A DNA stretch of 64,000 nucleotides, taken from NCBI GenBank assembly GCA_936432065.2, contig OW386288.2:16852706-16916705 (forward strand). The letters run 5' to 3'. Each line of letters opens with the position of its first letter. Positions within the stretch are counted from its first letter, which is position 1. This document shows, piece after piece, positions 24,390-35,700 of the stretch. This stretch comes from Rutpela maculata (lineage: Eukaryota; Arthropoda; Insecta; Coleoptera; Cerambycidae). Below the pieces are notes generated by a model. That model was not told the DNA's origin and did no database searches. It was given only the letters and a program-made list of their open reading frames with translations. Made by a program: the position numbers and the translations under genes.

Positions 24390-24620
24390 TTCTTCGCGAA
24401 TTCGCAAACCAAGAGTATATTGTATTTGATTGGGACATTTCTAAAACAGTAAATGCAGCTCGCAGAGAAAAACAAATTATTTCGTTGGCAAGCGAACTTT
24501 CAAAATATCCGCCTGTCCGTCCGTTCATTCGTTCGTTTTTTGTTTGCACAATCTTAAGAAAGGAAAATACGATTGTATAAAAATTTGGAGAGTAAGTTCA
24601 CCTAGCTAGAGGAAAATCCC
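24390..24620 (+). repeat. RepE relative
   Basis: The blocks GAGTATATTGTATTTGATTG, GACATTTCTAAAACAGTAAA and GCTCGCAGAGAAAAA align with the inverted right arm of the foldback at 11700-13250, as does the following TATCCGCCTGTCCGTCCG region. The similarity also holds in translation (HISKIVNMARREK and DISKTVNAARREK), so an ancestral coding segment cannot be excluded. Confidence 0.5.
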
Positions 24621-24739
24621 TTATTTATTTTTTTAACAAAATCGATAAGTAAATAAAACAGTTATAAATAATTTAAATTTTAAGAAATTTTTATGGTCTG
24701 TAATTGAATGGAAATCATGCGAAATGTTATTTCCTATCA

Positions 24740-24751
24740 TTATTTATTTGT

Positions 24752-24798
<47 letters not shown>

Positions 24799-24801
24799 CT
24801 A
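24740..24801. repeat. TTTA tetranucleotide run
   Basis: About 14 TTTA units with one or two interruptions. Confidence 0.9.
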
Positions 24802-24884
24802 ATATACATTTCATAATAATAATCCATTCATCAAAATATGATTATCGACATATTACATTATAGACATTAACGCCAATAATTGTA

Positions 24885-25090
24885 ACGGATGGTAGCTTAG
24901 TGGTTACACGTATTGTAACGCTAGTGAACAATGAGATTGTAGACTGAAATATTTAGATAAAATACTTAAAATATAAGTATAGAATAAGCCAATAAATGCT
25001 TTTAAAGATTGAAGGTTTACTCGAAACCCAACCCGAGGAAATCGAAACCCAAGAGTCGTTGGTTCGAGACACAAATAGGTTGAATATAAT
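24885..25090 (+). mobile_element. Possible tRNA-derived SINE with separated A and B boxes
   Basis: GGTAGCTTAGTGGTTACACG near 24891 is a good polymerase III A box and GTTGGTTCGAGAC near 25059 a good B box, but they lie about 165 nt apart, too far for a normal tRNA head. The simplest reading is a tRNA SINE head with about 115 bp inserted between the boxes. The repeat CGAAACCCAA at 25023 and 25043 lies beside the B box. Not confirmed. Confidence 0.35.
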
Positions 25091-26281
25091 TACTTTTTTT
25101 TAAATTTAATACTGACGAGTATTTAACCAACTAACCTGGCTGGCGTATAAAATTAAAAATGTCTAAAAGTAACATTATTTACAAAAGAAAGCTGCGTAGA
25201 AGCATTTTACAAAATGTGTATCAATTATATAAAGTTCAGTAAATCGATAAAGTTTACTCTGGTTTATTTATAACAATGGCAACTAATTTCTGTATAGTCC
25301 CAATAAAGAAACTGATAGATTGTGTTTGCAAAAAAGCGAAGTTTCTCCAATAAAAATGTTTTTTGTCATTCAATGTTTAATTTTGATAACTTATGCTCCA
25401 GTGCCATTTACAAGTGCAAAGATGCATGCCCTATTCACCCCTATTAAATCAAAATTACAGCCATTCCACTTTAATCTGCTATTCTCTAGTCAACGCAGAT
25501 AGGGCGAAGTTATATTATTTCACTTGAAACCGTGAGAACCTCCACCTGAACGTCGGCCCAGGAGAGTCGTGCTTTTCCTCACCACCTCGAAACACGTCGA
25601 CCTTTCACAAGGACCGCTGCATTTCAGCCGCTTATAATTCAAATATATAATATTAATACTAATACTAATACAAGATAATTGTTGTTTAATATTGCTGTAC
25701 AGCAGCGCCAAAAGCAAATAAAACCAGTGTTTTCCTGTTAAACATTGTTGCTCTCTCAGACTCCTACTACAGAACAGTAGCTGGCTAAAGGTAAACCGTA
25801 AAATTTATGTTGGTAATTTGTTGTTTTATACAACTTTGTGTAAATATTTTTAGTTTACCTGCAGCCCAGCTACTGCTAAAGTCTCTTATCTAGAAAACTG
25901 GTTAGGAAATACACCCAGCGACGTCTCTTTGCTGGTACATTAAAAAAACAATCGTGTGTGGTTTAAAATGACAATTTTTGGTATTAACGATACCAGTTTG
26001 ATTATGGCATTTTTACGTCTGATTGCTGGTAATCACACTCGTTTCGTTAAGCTTTAATCAAACATGTATTCTTCAATATTTTATTTTCGCCGGTGAAAAT
26101 AGTAAGTTTATATTTTATTTTTGTGTGCAAAACAAACTAGGACTGCAAATGTCAGAAAATAGAAAATTCAAAATAATTCAAATTATTTTCAGCTTTAACA
26201 AAGTGGTAGGGCGCTGCAACCTGCGGTGTGAAGCTGTCTCTACTTTTTACGAGTAGTAGACGATGACAAGTAACATATCTC
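25091..26281. other. Non-coding stretch
   Basis: No gene is supported. The segment 25525-25625 is GC-richer, and on the minus strand it reads LKCSGPCERSTCFEVVRK for about 35 codons before a stop, with no recognised homologue. CAGTAGCTGGCTAAAGGTAA near 25775 and GCAGCCCAGCTACTGCTAA near 25862 are a weak inverted pair. Confidence 0.3.
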
Positions 26282-26870
26282 TATGTTAAGTGTTTTTTCT
26301 AAAATATTTGAAAGAATTATTTATAACGATAGTGTCTTTCATTGAAAAAAATAATATACTCACTGGTTCCAAGCACGATTTTAGACTAAATAAATCCACA
26401 GAAACGGCCTCGTCTCATTTGTTAGAATATATCTAAGTCAGTACGTCGACTTTCGACCTATCTAAGGCATTTGTTACCGTTGACAAGAACATATTAAAAC
26501 AAAAAATTATCATATTGGTTTGAGGGGAAACATCATGTCAGGGACATTAAGTTATATGGAAGGCAGAACATTTAAAGTAAGGTTAAGTGGGGTGGAGTTA
26601 CATGATCTAGCAATGGGAGTACCCCAAGTCTCCATTCATGGGCCCTTATTATTATATGTGAACGATCTTCCTAACCATCTCACCAAAGGTCATCTAACAA
26701 ATTTGGTAAACGAATCCACAAGAATGTCACAAAATAGTATAGATTATATGTGTACAGGTTTGAATACATTTGATATGTCATGTCCAATAGTAGAGAACGC
26801 AATATCCGATCATACTGCTCAAATATTGTCTCTAAGTTTAAATTCAAATGATCTTAAAGATAAGTAATAT
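26282..26870 (+). pseudogene. LINE reverse-transcriptase fragment, degraded
   Basis: Frames joined by eye give the finger region (SVFSKIFERII-like text, HDFRLNKSTETASSHLLEY), motif A (STFDLSKAFVTVD), the linker LSYMEGRTFKVRLSG and motif B as MGVPQVSIHGPLLLYVNDLP, where the usual GSILGP reads VSIHGP. Motif C appears as VNESTRM where FADDTR is expected, so the catalytic Asp pair is lost. Stops and at least two frameshifts occur. The last 115 codons (26520-26867) are open. A dead Jockey/CR1-type copy. Confidence 0.72.
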
Positions 26871-26890
26871 ATTCACTAGGTTACTTAGTA

Positions 26891-27075
26891 CTGTCGTGCG
26901 CAAAAAAAATGGGACAAGTCTTATAACGTATTTTTGCTAAAATCTAGTTGTGTATATCTAACTTTAATTTTTGTGACATTGTCAGTTATTTGTCAAAATT
27001 CATTGCAAGTGTGCAAATAGAGACAGATTTACATTAGAAAAAAATAGTTGTCCTATTTTTTTTTGCTCACGACAG
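26891..27075. mobile_element. TA-flanked MITE, 185 bp
   Basis: The ends share about 27 bp inverted: CTGTCGTGCGCAAAAAAAAT on the left and CTGTCGTGAGCAAAAAAAAA read inward from the right. TA flanks both sides (26889-26890 and 27076-27077). Tc1/mariner-type insertion is implied. No coding sequence. Confidence 0.85.
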
Positions 27076-27133
27076 TACCATGAATTATAATACATTTGTG
27101 TCAGATGTCAGTAGAAAAACATGGTCTGAAATA

Positions 27134-29271
27134 CAGTGTGTCCCAGGATAGACGTAACAAGAGGTGTAATGGACCAAAAATTCTGGAATTTTGGAATGGT
27201 ATTTGGGGATTGAGTCCTGCTTGTTGTAAAACTAATGTATACCAAAAATGACTTGATTTGGTGTTCTACAAGGTGTTTTATAAGCAAAGTTGGAAGAATC
27301 ACCACTAATAAAGTACCTTTATTTTTCAAAATATGAAAAAATTCCACTAACAAAAGTTGTTAGAATGCAACTTTGTACCTCTATACCAAATTTCAGGAAT
27401 ATAAAATTATTTTTTTGAAACTTCCCATTTTTTGCGAATTAAGAGTTGAATTCATATTTAAAGTTGTGTAGGAGCAAATGTTAATCATCTCAAAAAGTAG
27501 GCTATTGATAAATGAAAAATTGAATATACGAGATGTAAGAAGGTATAATGTTAATCGAACTAATTGTAAAACAAGAAACAATTACTAACAGAAGATTAAT
27601 GAGATTTAAAAATTAATAAATATAAAAAGTAATAAATATCAAAAACATAACAGATTCACAAACAAATTAATTATTGACCAATACAAAACAATGTTTACAA
27701 TTTTTTTTATTATTCGACGTAGCTACCACCCACATCCACACACATTTCGATCCTTCGCCTGAAGTCCTTAAAACTGTTTCAAATATGATCTAACGGTATG
27801 GAGTTTACGGCATTTGTAATTCTCTGCATCAATACTGCTACATCGTTAGGAAGTGGTTCAGCGTAAACCAACTGCTTGAGGCGACCCCACAAAAAGAAAT
27901 CCAATATTGATAGGTCTCGCCGGCCACTTGATCGGTCCATTTCTGGCAATCCAATTTTTTCCAAAATTTAAATTCAACCACCGATTAACCATTTCTGTGG
28001 AGTGGCCAGGACAACCATCATGTTGAAAATGAACTAAAGGCATATCTCTTAAAATATTTAAATGTTCTTCAGAAAATCTTTCAAGAAGCTGTAAATAAGT
28101 GTGCTGGTTTAACCTTCCCTCAATGAAATAAGGTTCAATAACTCCAACGTGATAAGAAGCGGCACACCACACATTCACTTTTTTATAATATTGTCTTCTA
28201 CAATGAATTCTAAAATTTGGATTTTCAGAAGCCAAAAACCGACAATTCTGAGATGAAACAACACCATTGGTTGTGAATGTGGATTAATCTGAGAAAATTA
28301 TGAAATGATGAAAAAATCTCTCTTCCATGATTTTTTCTCCAATGGTCAAACAAAAATCCAACCTACGGCCGTCATCTCCCTCTTCAAGCGTATGTTTATA
28401 ATTTGCTTTATATGTACTAATTTTCTTTGCCTTGTAAATTCTTAGGAGTTCAGACTTGCTAATATTAATAAGAGCTGATCTCTCTCTTAGTCGCATCCTA
28501 GGATTTTCTATAACAGAGGCATGAGCTATAATAGCCCCAACATTGTCTTTATCATATGCTTTTATTTTTCTTTTCATGTTAAGAACACTACCAGTAACCA
28601 GAAACTTTTTAATTATTCTCATAGCCTGAGTACATGACAAAGCAGTGTTTGGAAATTTTAAATTAAATTGGCTTACCACTTCTCTTAGCGAGTTTTCACG
28701 CCAATTCCGTAGCATTGTACAATATAAATTTTTTCACGCACTGTGAGTACCATTTTCTCTTAATTTTTTATGCTTGGTTCGTTAATTTGAAACATAAATT
28801 AAGGATAATATTGACTATGTTTGACACATATGTCAATAATAAATGATAAATGTGTATCCACTGCTTTTCTCATAGCCTACTTTTAGCTTCTACATAACTT
28901 TAAATATTAATTCACAAAAAATAATTTCTATGCAGTTTTAATTGAATGGTTCAAAATAAAATAATTATTGAAAAAATTGGAAGTTTCAAAAAAATAATTT
29001 TATATTCCTGAAAATTGGTATAGAGGTATAGAATTGCATTCTAAATAACTTTTCTTAGTGTAATTTTTTCATATTTTGAAAAATAAAGGTACTTTATTAG
29101 TGGTAATGTTTACAACTTTGCTTATAAAACACCCTGTAGAACACCAAATCAAGTCATTTTTGGTACACTTTAGTTTTACAACAAGTTGGACTCAATCCCC
29201 AAATACCATTCCAAAATTCCAAAATTTTTGGTCCATTACACCTCTTGTTACATCCATCCTGGGACACACTG
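27134..29271. mobile_element. Mariner-like transposon with about 300-bp terminal inverted repeats
   Basis: Both ends read CAGTGTGTCCCAGGAT inward and match for roughly 300 bp with scattered differences. TA lies outside each end (27132-27133, 29272-29273). Between them is a minus-strand transposase pseudogene (27710-28715). The inverted repeats are far longer than the roughly 30 bp of classic mariner. Length 2138 bp. Confidence 0.88.
27710..28715 (-). pseudogene. Mariner/Tc1-superfamily DDE transposase, broken
   Basis: The product would cut and rejoin element ends at TA sites. The N-terminal about 50 aa (MLRNWRENSLREVVSQFNLK...TGSVL) match the helix-turn-helix seen before this transposase type in insects (DUF4817-like). 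The first catalytic Asp is in FSD, directly followed by a TAA stop (28284-28286) where DES is usual. The second Asp is in LVHFQHDGCPGHS and the third in LSILDFFLWG. A small deletion after WPAR (near 27925) shifts the frame and removes the expected SPD. With two residues restored the last two Asp lie about 41 residues apart, like DD41D mariners. A further stop (TGA) precedes the RRRIEMCVDVGG C-terminus. No active protein is possible. Confidence 0.85.
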
Positions 29272-29473
29272 TATATAGTTGTAGTGATGTAAACAAAGCT
29301 TTTGAAATATTTATTAATATATTACAATTTTATATTGACATTTCATTTCTCATTAAAAAGATAAACACAAATCAGACTAAAAATAAAAACTAACTAAGGG
29401 ATTATGGATTTCTTCTAAAAATTTTAAAAACCCACATTCAAGAATGAAAATAACAAATAATGGAAATGATGAG

Positions 29474-29725
29474 TTTTACAGACATTAGAAACAAGTATAT
29501 CGCAAAGTAATAAAGGCGGCAAAACGTTACTATAATGATTCTTATTATAATCGAGAGGAAAATAAATCAAAAACTGTATGAAATATTATAAACAAAAATA
29601 TTAAAAGTAAAAATAACAAAAAAAATATATCAGATATACACACAGAAAAGAATATTATAACACGAAAGAAACTGCTGATTATTTTAATGATTAGTTTGTG
29701 GATGTACCAAAACAATTAAATAAAA
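29474..29725 (+). pseudogene. LINE fragment upstream of the reverse-transcriptase domain
   Basis: Plus-strand translation reads KVIKAAKRYYNDSYYN, KSKTV-stop-NIINKNIK, ISDIHTEKNIIT, then after a frameshift KETADYFND-stop-FVDVPKQ. This is the linker between endonuclease and reverse transcriptase in Jockey/CR1-type LINEs (KSKTxWxxIN and AxxFNxYF motifs). The stop in KTV falls where Trp is usual (TGG to TGA). The same FNDYF motif is seen in the LINE at 3411-5139. Nothing downstream continues the frame. Confidence 0.62.
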
Positions 29726-30961
29726 AATTAGTGTTAGTGTTACTAATAAGATTAATAAGAATTAATAATTATTGGTTCCTTGGTCTTTCATGAAACAGAG
29801 CCAAAACAACAAATATGTTGCAAACCATTTTTCAAAATTAGTCTATTAGACTCATTAGTACATTGATTTCTTTTGTAGCCTATTTATGAATTATGATGCC
29901 AAATATCAAAATTTCGTTTAGAACAATATCTATTTTTTATAGTTAGTATATGCCTAAAATTTTATTTATTATTTACACTTTCATTTATTTAATTTCCTAT
30001 TTATACAAATTTTGTAAACGTTGCATTTTCTTGCTAAACCTAAACATTGTCAACTAAAAAAGTCTTAATATTTTCGATAGAATTTCCAATTTAAGGGAGA
30101 AAATAAAATCCTCAAAATGTACCCCTAGAGATAGTTCCCACCATCGTTGGATCTAATTGGGTGGAAATTGTTTTATTGTTTTTGGCAATAGGTTTAACTA
30201 TGTATGTTCCCGTAAAGAAGCAATATTTTTAAAATTATTGGAAATACCATATGCATACATGTACAGTATACAGTGTGCGATGCACAATTTAATATAAACT
30301 ATTCAAATGTGTAACAAGAAATTACATGATCCAATCATCAACTATTCCACAATTATTGATTTTAAACTAAAAGTAGCCAATTATTATTCCCTAATTAAAT
30401 GTTCACACGTGTTATTTGTCGAGTAAAGTTCATCATAAGATAAGAACGTACGTGTACAGTTTTAAAAATACAACGCAGAGATATTGAACATTTCCAATTA
30501 AATAGCGATACAGGATAAAACACATGAGTTGCACTTCAAAGCGAAGGGGTGTCAGAGCAAAATAAAACCCTAATTCGGGTGCTAATAGAGTTCATTCGTT
30601 CATAACGTGCTTGTTCCGTCTATATAGGTACTTCACAAAATCAATGAACCATTGAAATTTTACCTTAGGTACATTATATTTTTACAATAAACCAGAGTAA
30701 TGACCGAATGTTGAACTTTTTTTATATATAGGGTGACCCAACACGGAAATTGGGCATATTTAACTAGTATACATTCGTTTTTAATTGTTACAATTATGTT
30801 ATGAAACCACATTTAATATACCCACGCGTCGTAAGTCAGTTTCTATAGCTTTGGCAGTCGATAGGTCATGTTGAAATAAACTGAAATCGACATATTAATC
30901 CAACAACTGTGAGAGTTTTATAACATTTAATGCAAATATTGCCAAAAAAACTATAAGAATA
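29726..30961. other. AT-rich stretch, nothing firm
   Basis: No gene is supported. ATAGGGTGACCCAACACG near 30730 looks like a lone mariner-type end, but no inverted partner was found. Confidence 0.35.
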
Positions 30962-31364
30962 CACTGTAAAAAATGATGTAAATTTACCATCGTTGTGTGT
31001 AAAATTCCCATGTAATTTTACCCGCAAAGAGACAGGAAAATTTCCATTGACCATGGAGGATTACCCCAAAATATAAGGTAAATAAAAATTTTCCACTCTC
31101 TTTGCGGGTAATTTTATTACATGTAATAAACATTTTATTACATGCAATAAAATTGCCCCTTATTCAGACAGGATTTTTTTCCATAGTAAATTTACCCCCA
31201 ATAGTAATGGAATTTTACCCGCAAAGAGAGTGGAAAATTTGTATTTACCTTATATTTTGGGGTAATCCTCCATGGTCAATGGAAATTTTCCTGTCTCTTT
31301 GCGGGTAAAATTACATGGGAATTTTACACGCAACGATGGTAAATTTACATCATTTTTTACAGTG
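30962..31364. mobile_element. TA-flanked foldback MITE with palindromes inside each arm
   Basis: The ends read CACTGTAAAAAATGATGTAA inward on both sides, with TA outside (30960-30961, 31365-31366). The arms are about 150 bp and differ at only a few positions, so the element is young. Within each arm ACCCGCAAAGAGA and its inverse flank a central CCATGG region, so each arm is itself a hairpin; that 13-mer core therefore occurs four times in alternating orientation. No coding sequence. Tc1/mariner-type insertion is implied by TA. Confidence 0.9.
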
Positions 31365-31810
31365 TACCTAAGCTGAACTATATATATATTTTTTTACAAC
31401 AAAGTTGGTATCACAAAAAGAATGTCCAAAAACTAACATTATTTACAAGAAAACTGCGAAGAGTATCCTATAGAATGTGTAATAATTATATAAAAAGCTC
31501 AGTAAATTAGCGAAGAGTACGTTATTAACTTGTTAACCCTGTATATTTTTTTCATTTTTTTTTTTTTGACAGTCTTGGACGTGTGCACCTAGCACGCGAA
31601 ATATTATCGTCCTCCGTCACATTTAAAGAAAAATGGGTTTGGGTTTGAGACAGCTACTTGCAAATGACTAAATTTTGTATATCAACAACCAAATAACGCG
31701 CGCGTTTACAAAATTTGTATAAGAAAGTTAAATAAATAAAAGTGTAAATAATAAATTATATAGCAGATTTCCCCTAAGAAATTATAAGAAGAAATTACTT
31801 TAGGGGTATA
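31365..31810. other. Non-coding stretch
   Basis: A T run of about 20 at 31551-31569 is the only notable feature. The DNA after it (31570-31700) has no recognisable coding content. Confidence 0.35.
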
Positions 31811-32034
31811 GACGATCCAGCCAACGAGCCAACCGTCCTTCTCGGTACACTTTGAAAATTGCCATAACAACTCTCGTAAAAGTGAATTGGTCTGCTGGAA
31901 TTCCAGGTCTTCAAAGCGTACCAACAATCGAGCACTTCAATCCAGCAGACCAGCTCACTTTTACGAGTTCGTATGGCAATCTTTAAAGTGTACCGAGAGG
32001 GTCGGTTGGTCTGCTCCCTGCCGGCTGGGTCGTG
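31811..32034. mobile_element. Small foldback element, about 224 bp
   Basis: The left arm (GATCCAGCC, then TCTCGGTACACTTTGAAAAT, TTGCCATA, CTCGTAAAAGTGA, TGGTCTGCTGGA) and the inverted right arm share these blocks in mirror order over about 100 bp. The outer 25 bp are less alike. No target duplication was fixed. No coding sequence. Confidence 0.75.
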
Positions 32035-33570
32035 TGTAGATCCCTTTTAAAGAAAACTTAAATATTATTTTAACACTGAATATTTGACATCATAATAAAC
32101 ATGAGTATATAATGTTTTAATCGAAAAGTAATGTCTTGGACGGCGAAGAGGGCTGACGTAAAATAATTTTTAACAATATAAATATTTCTTCATCTTAAAG
32201 AAACATGTGTTGAGATTAAAATCTCCCTTAAATGTAACTAAATCGACATTATGTCCTTTGTGCTGCCCTAGAAATGTTGGCCGGCCTTTTAAAACACCCT
32301 GTATATATAATAATCATTTTGATTGATAGTAAGTCATAGAGGGTAATGACTCTATGGTTACTTAATTCACGTAATGTTAAAAATACGAGAATTCAAGGAA
32401 ATGGCTTTTTCTTTAAATAAAAAACTCACCGGTATTATCGACTTAATATAATTTTGATATAATTAATTGTATTTCAACAAAGAATCAGATTATGTGAAAC
32501 AAAATACGGTGTTTCTCGAAAGCAAGGCGGTTTTTAGTTCGTCTTTGGTATTGCGATTATTTCTCAGAAACGATCAAGTCATTTTCAAGGAAATAATGTT
32601 TAATAAATTCCTCTATGTATATACTTATTTCTTACAGAGTACTTGTAATGCAGCAGTTCTCCTGGTCAGTATTTACTATGGATACACAGAGCAGAGAGAT
32701 ACATTTAGGATTAGTACACAATGAATTTTTTAAGACCAAAGTCCATTTCCATGCAAGAAAGGTCCTTTATGCTGACAGATGAAACGCAAACAGAGGAAAT
32801 AGCAGAATACTTTTAGAATTGCAATGTTTGTGTCTCTTAAAGGAATAAACAGTAGTGCTTTCAGAGCGGAGTCCTCGTCAGAGATCTGACTCCGATAGGA
32901 CTATTTTTCACGCATTTCATTTAAATATTCAAAAGTCATTTCTGTTACAGTAAATGCTTAGCTGAGTTACGCCACGCTTGGGTTCACACGGTGTTAAGCG
33001 ATACTATAAAAGTCTTTGATCTTTTTTATCTGGAAATCACTTAATAACACACCCTCACTCTTCAAATACAACCTGGCTCGCAAGTTTTTTGCCAATCCTT
33101 CGTCACGTAGTGTTTTATCTGGTGAAATTGTAAGGTGCATCTACGTACACTGCGGATGAGGTAAACTACCGGAAAAAGTAATGACAAGACCATAGTCTAA
33201 CTTATTTTTCAAATGATGAGTTTTATAAATGCTAGACCCTGATTACTTTCTTATTTCTTACTTATACAGGGTGAATTCATGAAGCGGAGGAGCAGTGGAT
33301 GATATTTTTTATATAGAAATTATATGAGGAGACAATCAGAAAAAAAATAGATTAATGGACTATGAGACCTAGTGAGTTGTTTGTCTGTTACATTTACGCC
33401 TAAGAAATTCGTTTTAAGTGCATCCTGGTGCACTAGAAAGAAGCTGTTTCTGAAAAACTGCAACCCTACGAAACTTTGAAAATCGTTCAAAATCTCGTTA
33501 ATTTAGTTTTGAAATACGGGAAATTGAGACGACTTTATGTAGATCATGCCTCAAACGTGCTTTGCATATA
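32035..33570. other. Non-coding stretch with lone element ends
   Basis: Lone mariner-type ends occur at 32292-32306 (AAACACCCTGTATA) and 33267-33290 (TACAGGGTGAATTCATG), without partners. An 85-codon open frame at 32467-32724 has no recognised domain. Confidence 0.35.
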
Positions 33571-34900
33571 CAGGGTGTAATCAGTTTCATGTCATTAAAA
33601 AAAACTGGTGGTGGGGAACGACTAAACGAATAAAATACCTTATATAACATGGGGTCTAAAACCCATAGTTTTAGAAAAAAAATAAACAAAAACTTCGAAA
33701 ATTTTTAATAATATTGTTTGAGAACTGCTGGAATGTTGGGATAGGCTTTTATCTTCGCGTATATCGGCGTCTCTAACCATCAAATACGCTAATACGGCTC
33801 TTTCAAAGTGTTGCGCTCCTTTGTTAGAGACCGCTCGTCGGCAAGGACACAAGTTGATAATCACACTTTTTTATGGCTTTTTAAAAGAAGGTAAGGTAAG
33901 GTCTTTAGCGGTGCGGTAAAGGTGAAAGACGTCGGCGTTTTCTGAGTGCTTAGTAAATCTGAAGAAAACTATACTCTCCCTTGTGCAATATTTTAGTTTC
34001 TGTGGGCACTTCGTTAAGTACACACGTCGAACCCGTTCGTTGTTTATGTAATGTTGCTTTTATTCTTTTTGAATTTTGGGCCACGTATTTACATTAAGAT
34101 TTATTTTATTGACTTACCGTTCAAGTCGTTAAGTTCTTGATTACGTACAGACACTACTTGTTCGTTCTTTTTGTGTTGCTTTTTGGATTTTGGACCAAGT
34201 TTTTATTTTCTTTATTGACAACGTTAGTTGATAGTTTAGTGTGGTATTTTAATGTGCATAGAAACCATAAAAAATGATCCTAATTTACCAAATGTGTTCA
34301 ACGGAATGCGTATGTCCTTAGTTCGACGTACCGAAAAGTGTATTGGTGCAGACGGAAGTTCTAGATTTATCGAATATTTTAGTTTTCGATACCTGATCGG
34401 TAATTTGTTAAATAAATCAGATTTTTTCCTAACTTAAAATACACATAATTGTCTTCTGTTATCGTATCTAAGACGTCTAACTCTTTATTTCCCAATGCTA
34501 GGCAATAATTTCTCATTTTTTAAGCTTTTAACCCAGAACACTCATTTAGGTTACAAATGTTAATAAATCACATTTAAATCTGAAAAATTATAAACAACAA
34601 TAAAAGCTCCAATATTTTGTTCTAAATTAAAAAAACACACATGTCAAGAAATGATGTGTTTAAAGCTCTACGCCCATCATTTGCTTGCAGTTCTGTAAAA
34701 AGAGATAACCAATTATTTACATTTTTATAATTGGTTCCATTGAGGCGATCCAGAAAGGCAGTGGTTCTCAAATGTTTCCTACCCTAATATTCAAATTGTT
34801 GACCTAGGTCAGTTTTTTCAAAGTCATAAAGGTTTTTTGTTTGTCTAGTCGGTCCCCATTACCAGTTTTTTTTTTATGACATGAAACTAATTACACCCTG
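33571..34900. mobile_element. TA-flanked element, 1330 bp, no transposase
   Basis: Both ends read CAGGGTGTAATCAGTTTCAT (one C/T difference) inward, followed by GTCATWAAAAAAAACTGG, about 50 bp in all. TA lies outside both ends (33569-33570, 34901-34902). The interior is not inverted and has no recognised protein; a minus-strand frame at 33640-33864 is open for 74 codons. The segment 33904-33985 matches 1955-2040. A non-autonomous mariner-type element is the best reading. Confidence 0.8.
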
Positions 34901-34909
34901 TATATCTTA

Positions 34910-35700
34910 TTGCTCGATTTTGCAAAACGAGTACTCCATTCAGTTTAGATTCGACTTTATTAGAGAAAAGTAGGCTGTCTCTTTGCGAAAAGCATAACAT
35001 CCCGAGGCTAGTTTATTATGTAGATTCTTTATATGTCCCCGAAGATGTAATTCGTTATCGAGATACAATTCAAGAAACTTGAGTTTTGTTTTCCACAATA
35101 TGATTTCCATAGGAAAGTTTCTCCAAACTGCAACCGAAAGCTATTAAGTAGGGTTGTTTTAGCAATATTAAATGTAAGAAGATTTGAATTGCACTGTTTT
35201 TTACTACAGATCGGAACAAATTTATTCATGTAATATCCTCAAATTTTTATTATGCACAAAATGGTAGTGTTATCGGCAAAAACGGTAAAACTTTCCGATA
35301 TATTTATAGTTGCCAAGTCATTTATATAAATAGCGAAATGAGAACTGGGCCAAGAACAGATCATTGTGGAACCTTGCAATTTATCTTAGCTTTATTATAG
35401 TATTCCCTCCAATAGTGTAGTGTAGTTAATTCAACTAATTTTGCGATTATTTTAGAAAGTGTTCATATTTGAAAGATTTTACGAAAAGTTGAGAGTTTAT
35501 GAGTACCTTTTTCTTCGCTTGTAAAGTAGAATAAGAGCAGAACTTTTTAAACAGGAAGGGAATGTACCCGTTTCAAAGGACTGATTTTTAAGATGAACTA
35601 AAATACTTTATGTGTTGTCAGGTACGTTTTCAGAAACTTTAATAGATGGATCGTCTTCCCCAGAGAATTTTTAATTTTGTTTATAATATAATGTTTTTTA
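34910..35700 (-). pseudogene. LINE reverse-transcriptase remnant
   Basis: Minus-strand blocks in order are INKIKNSPGEDDPSIKVSEN and SFETGTFPSCLKSSALILLY (finger region), a degraded segment, VPQ-stop-SVLGPVLISLFIND (motif B, with a stop where Gly is usual), FTVFADNTTILC (motif C, second Asp now Asn), LLTFNIAKTTLL (D) and LKFLELYLDNELHLRGHIK (E). Then KLASGCYAFRKE, as found after motif E in these LINEs. Several frameshifts are needed. Motif A was not recognised. A dead copy about 790 bp long. Confidence 0.75.

Noticed and set aside
24314..24580. His-rich 88-codon protein
   Set aside because: The His residues come from CAT-type simple sequence, and the rest matches a dispersed repeat.
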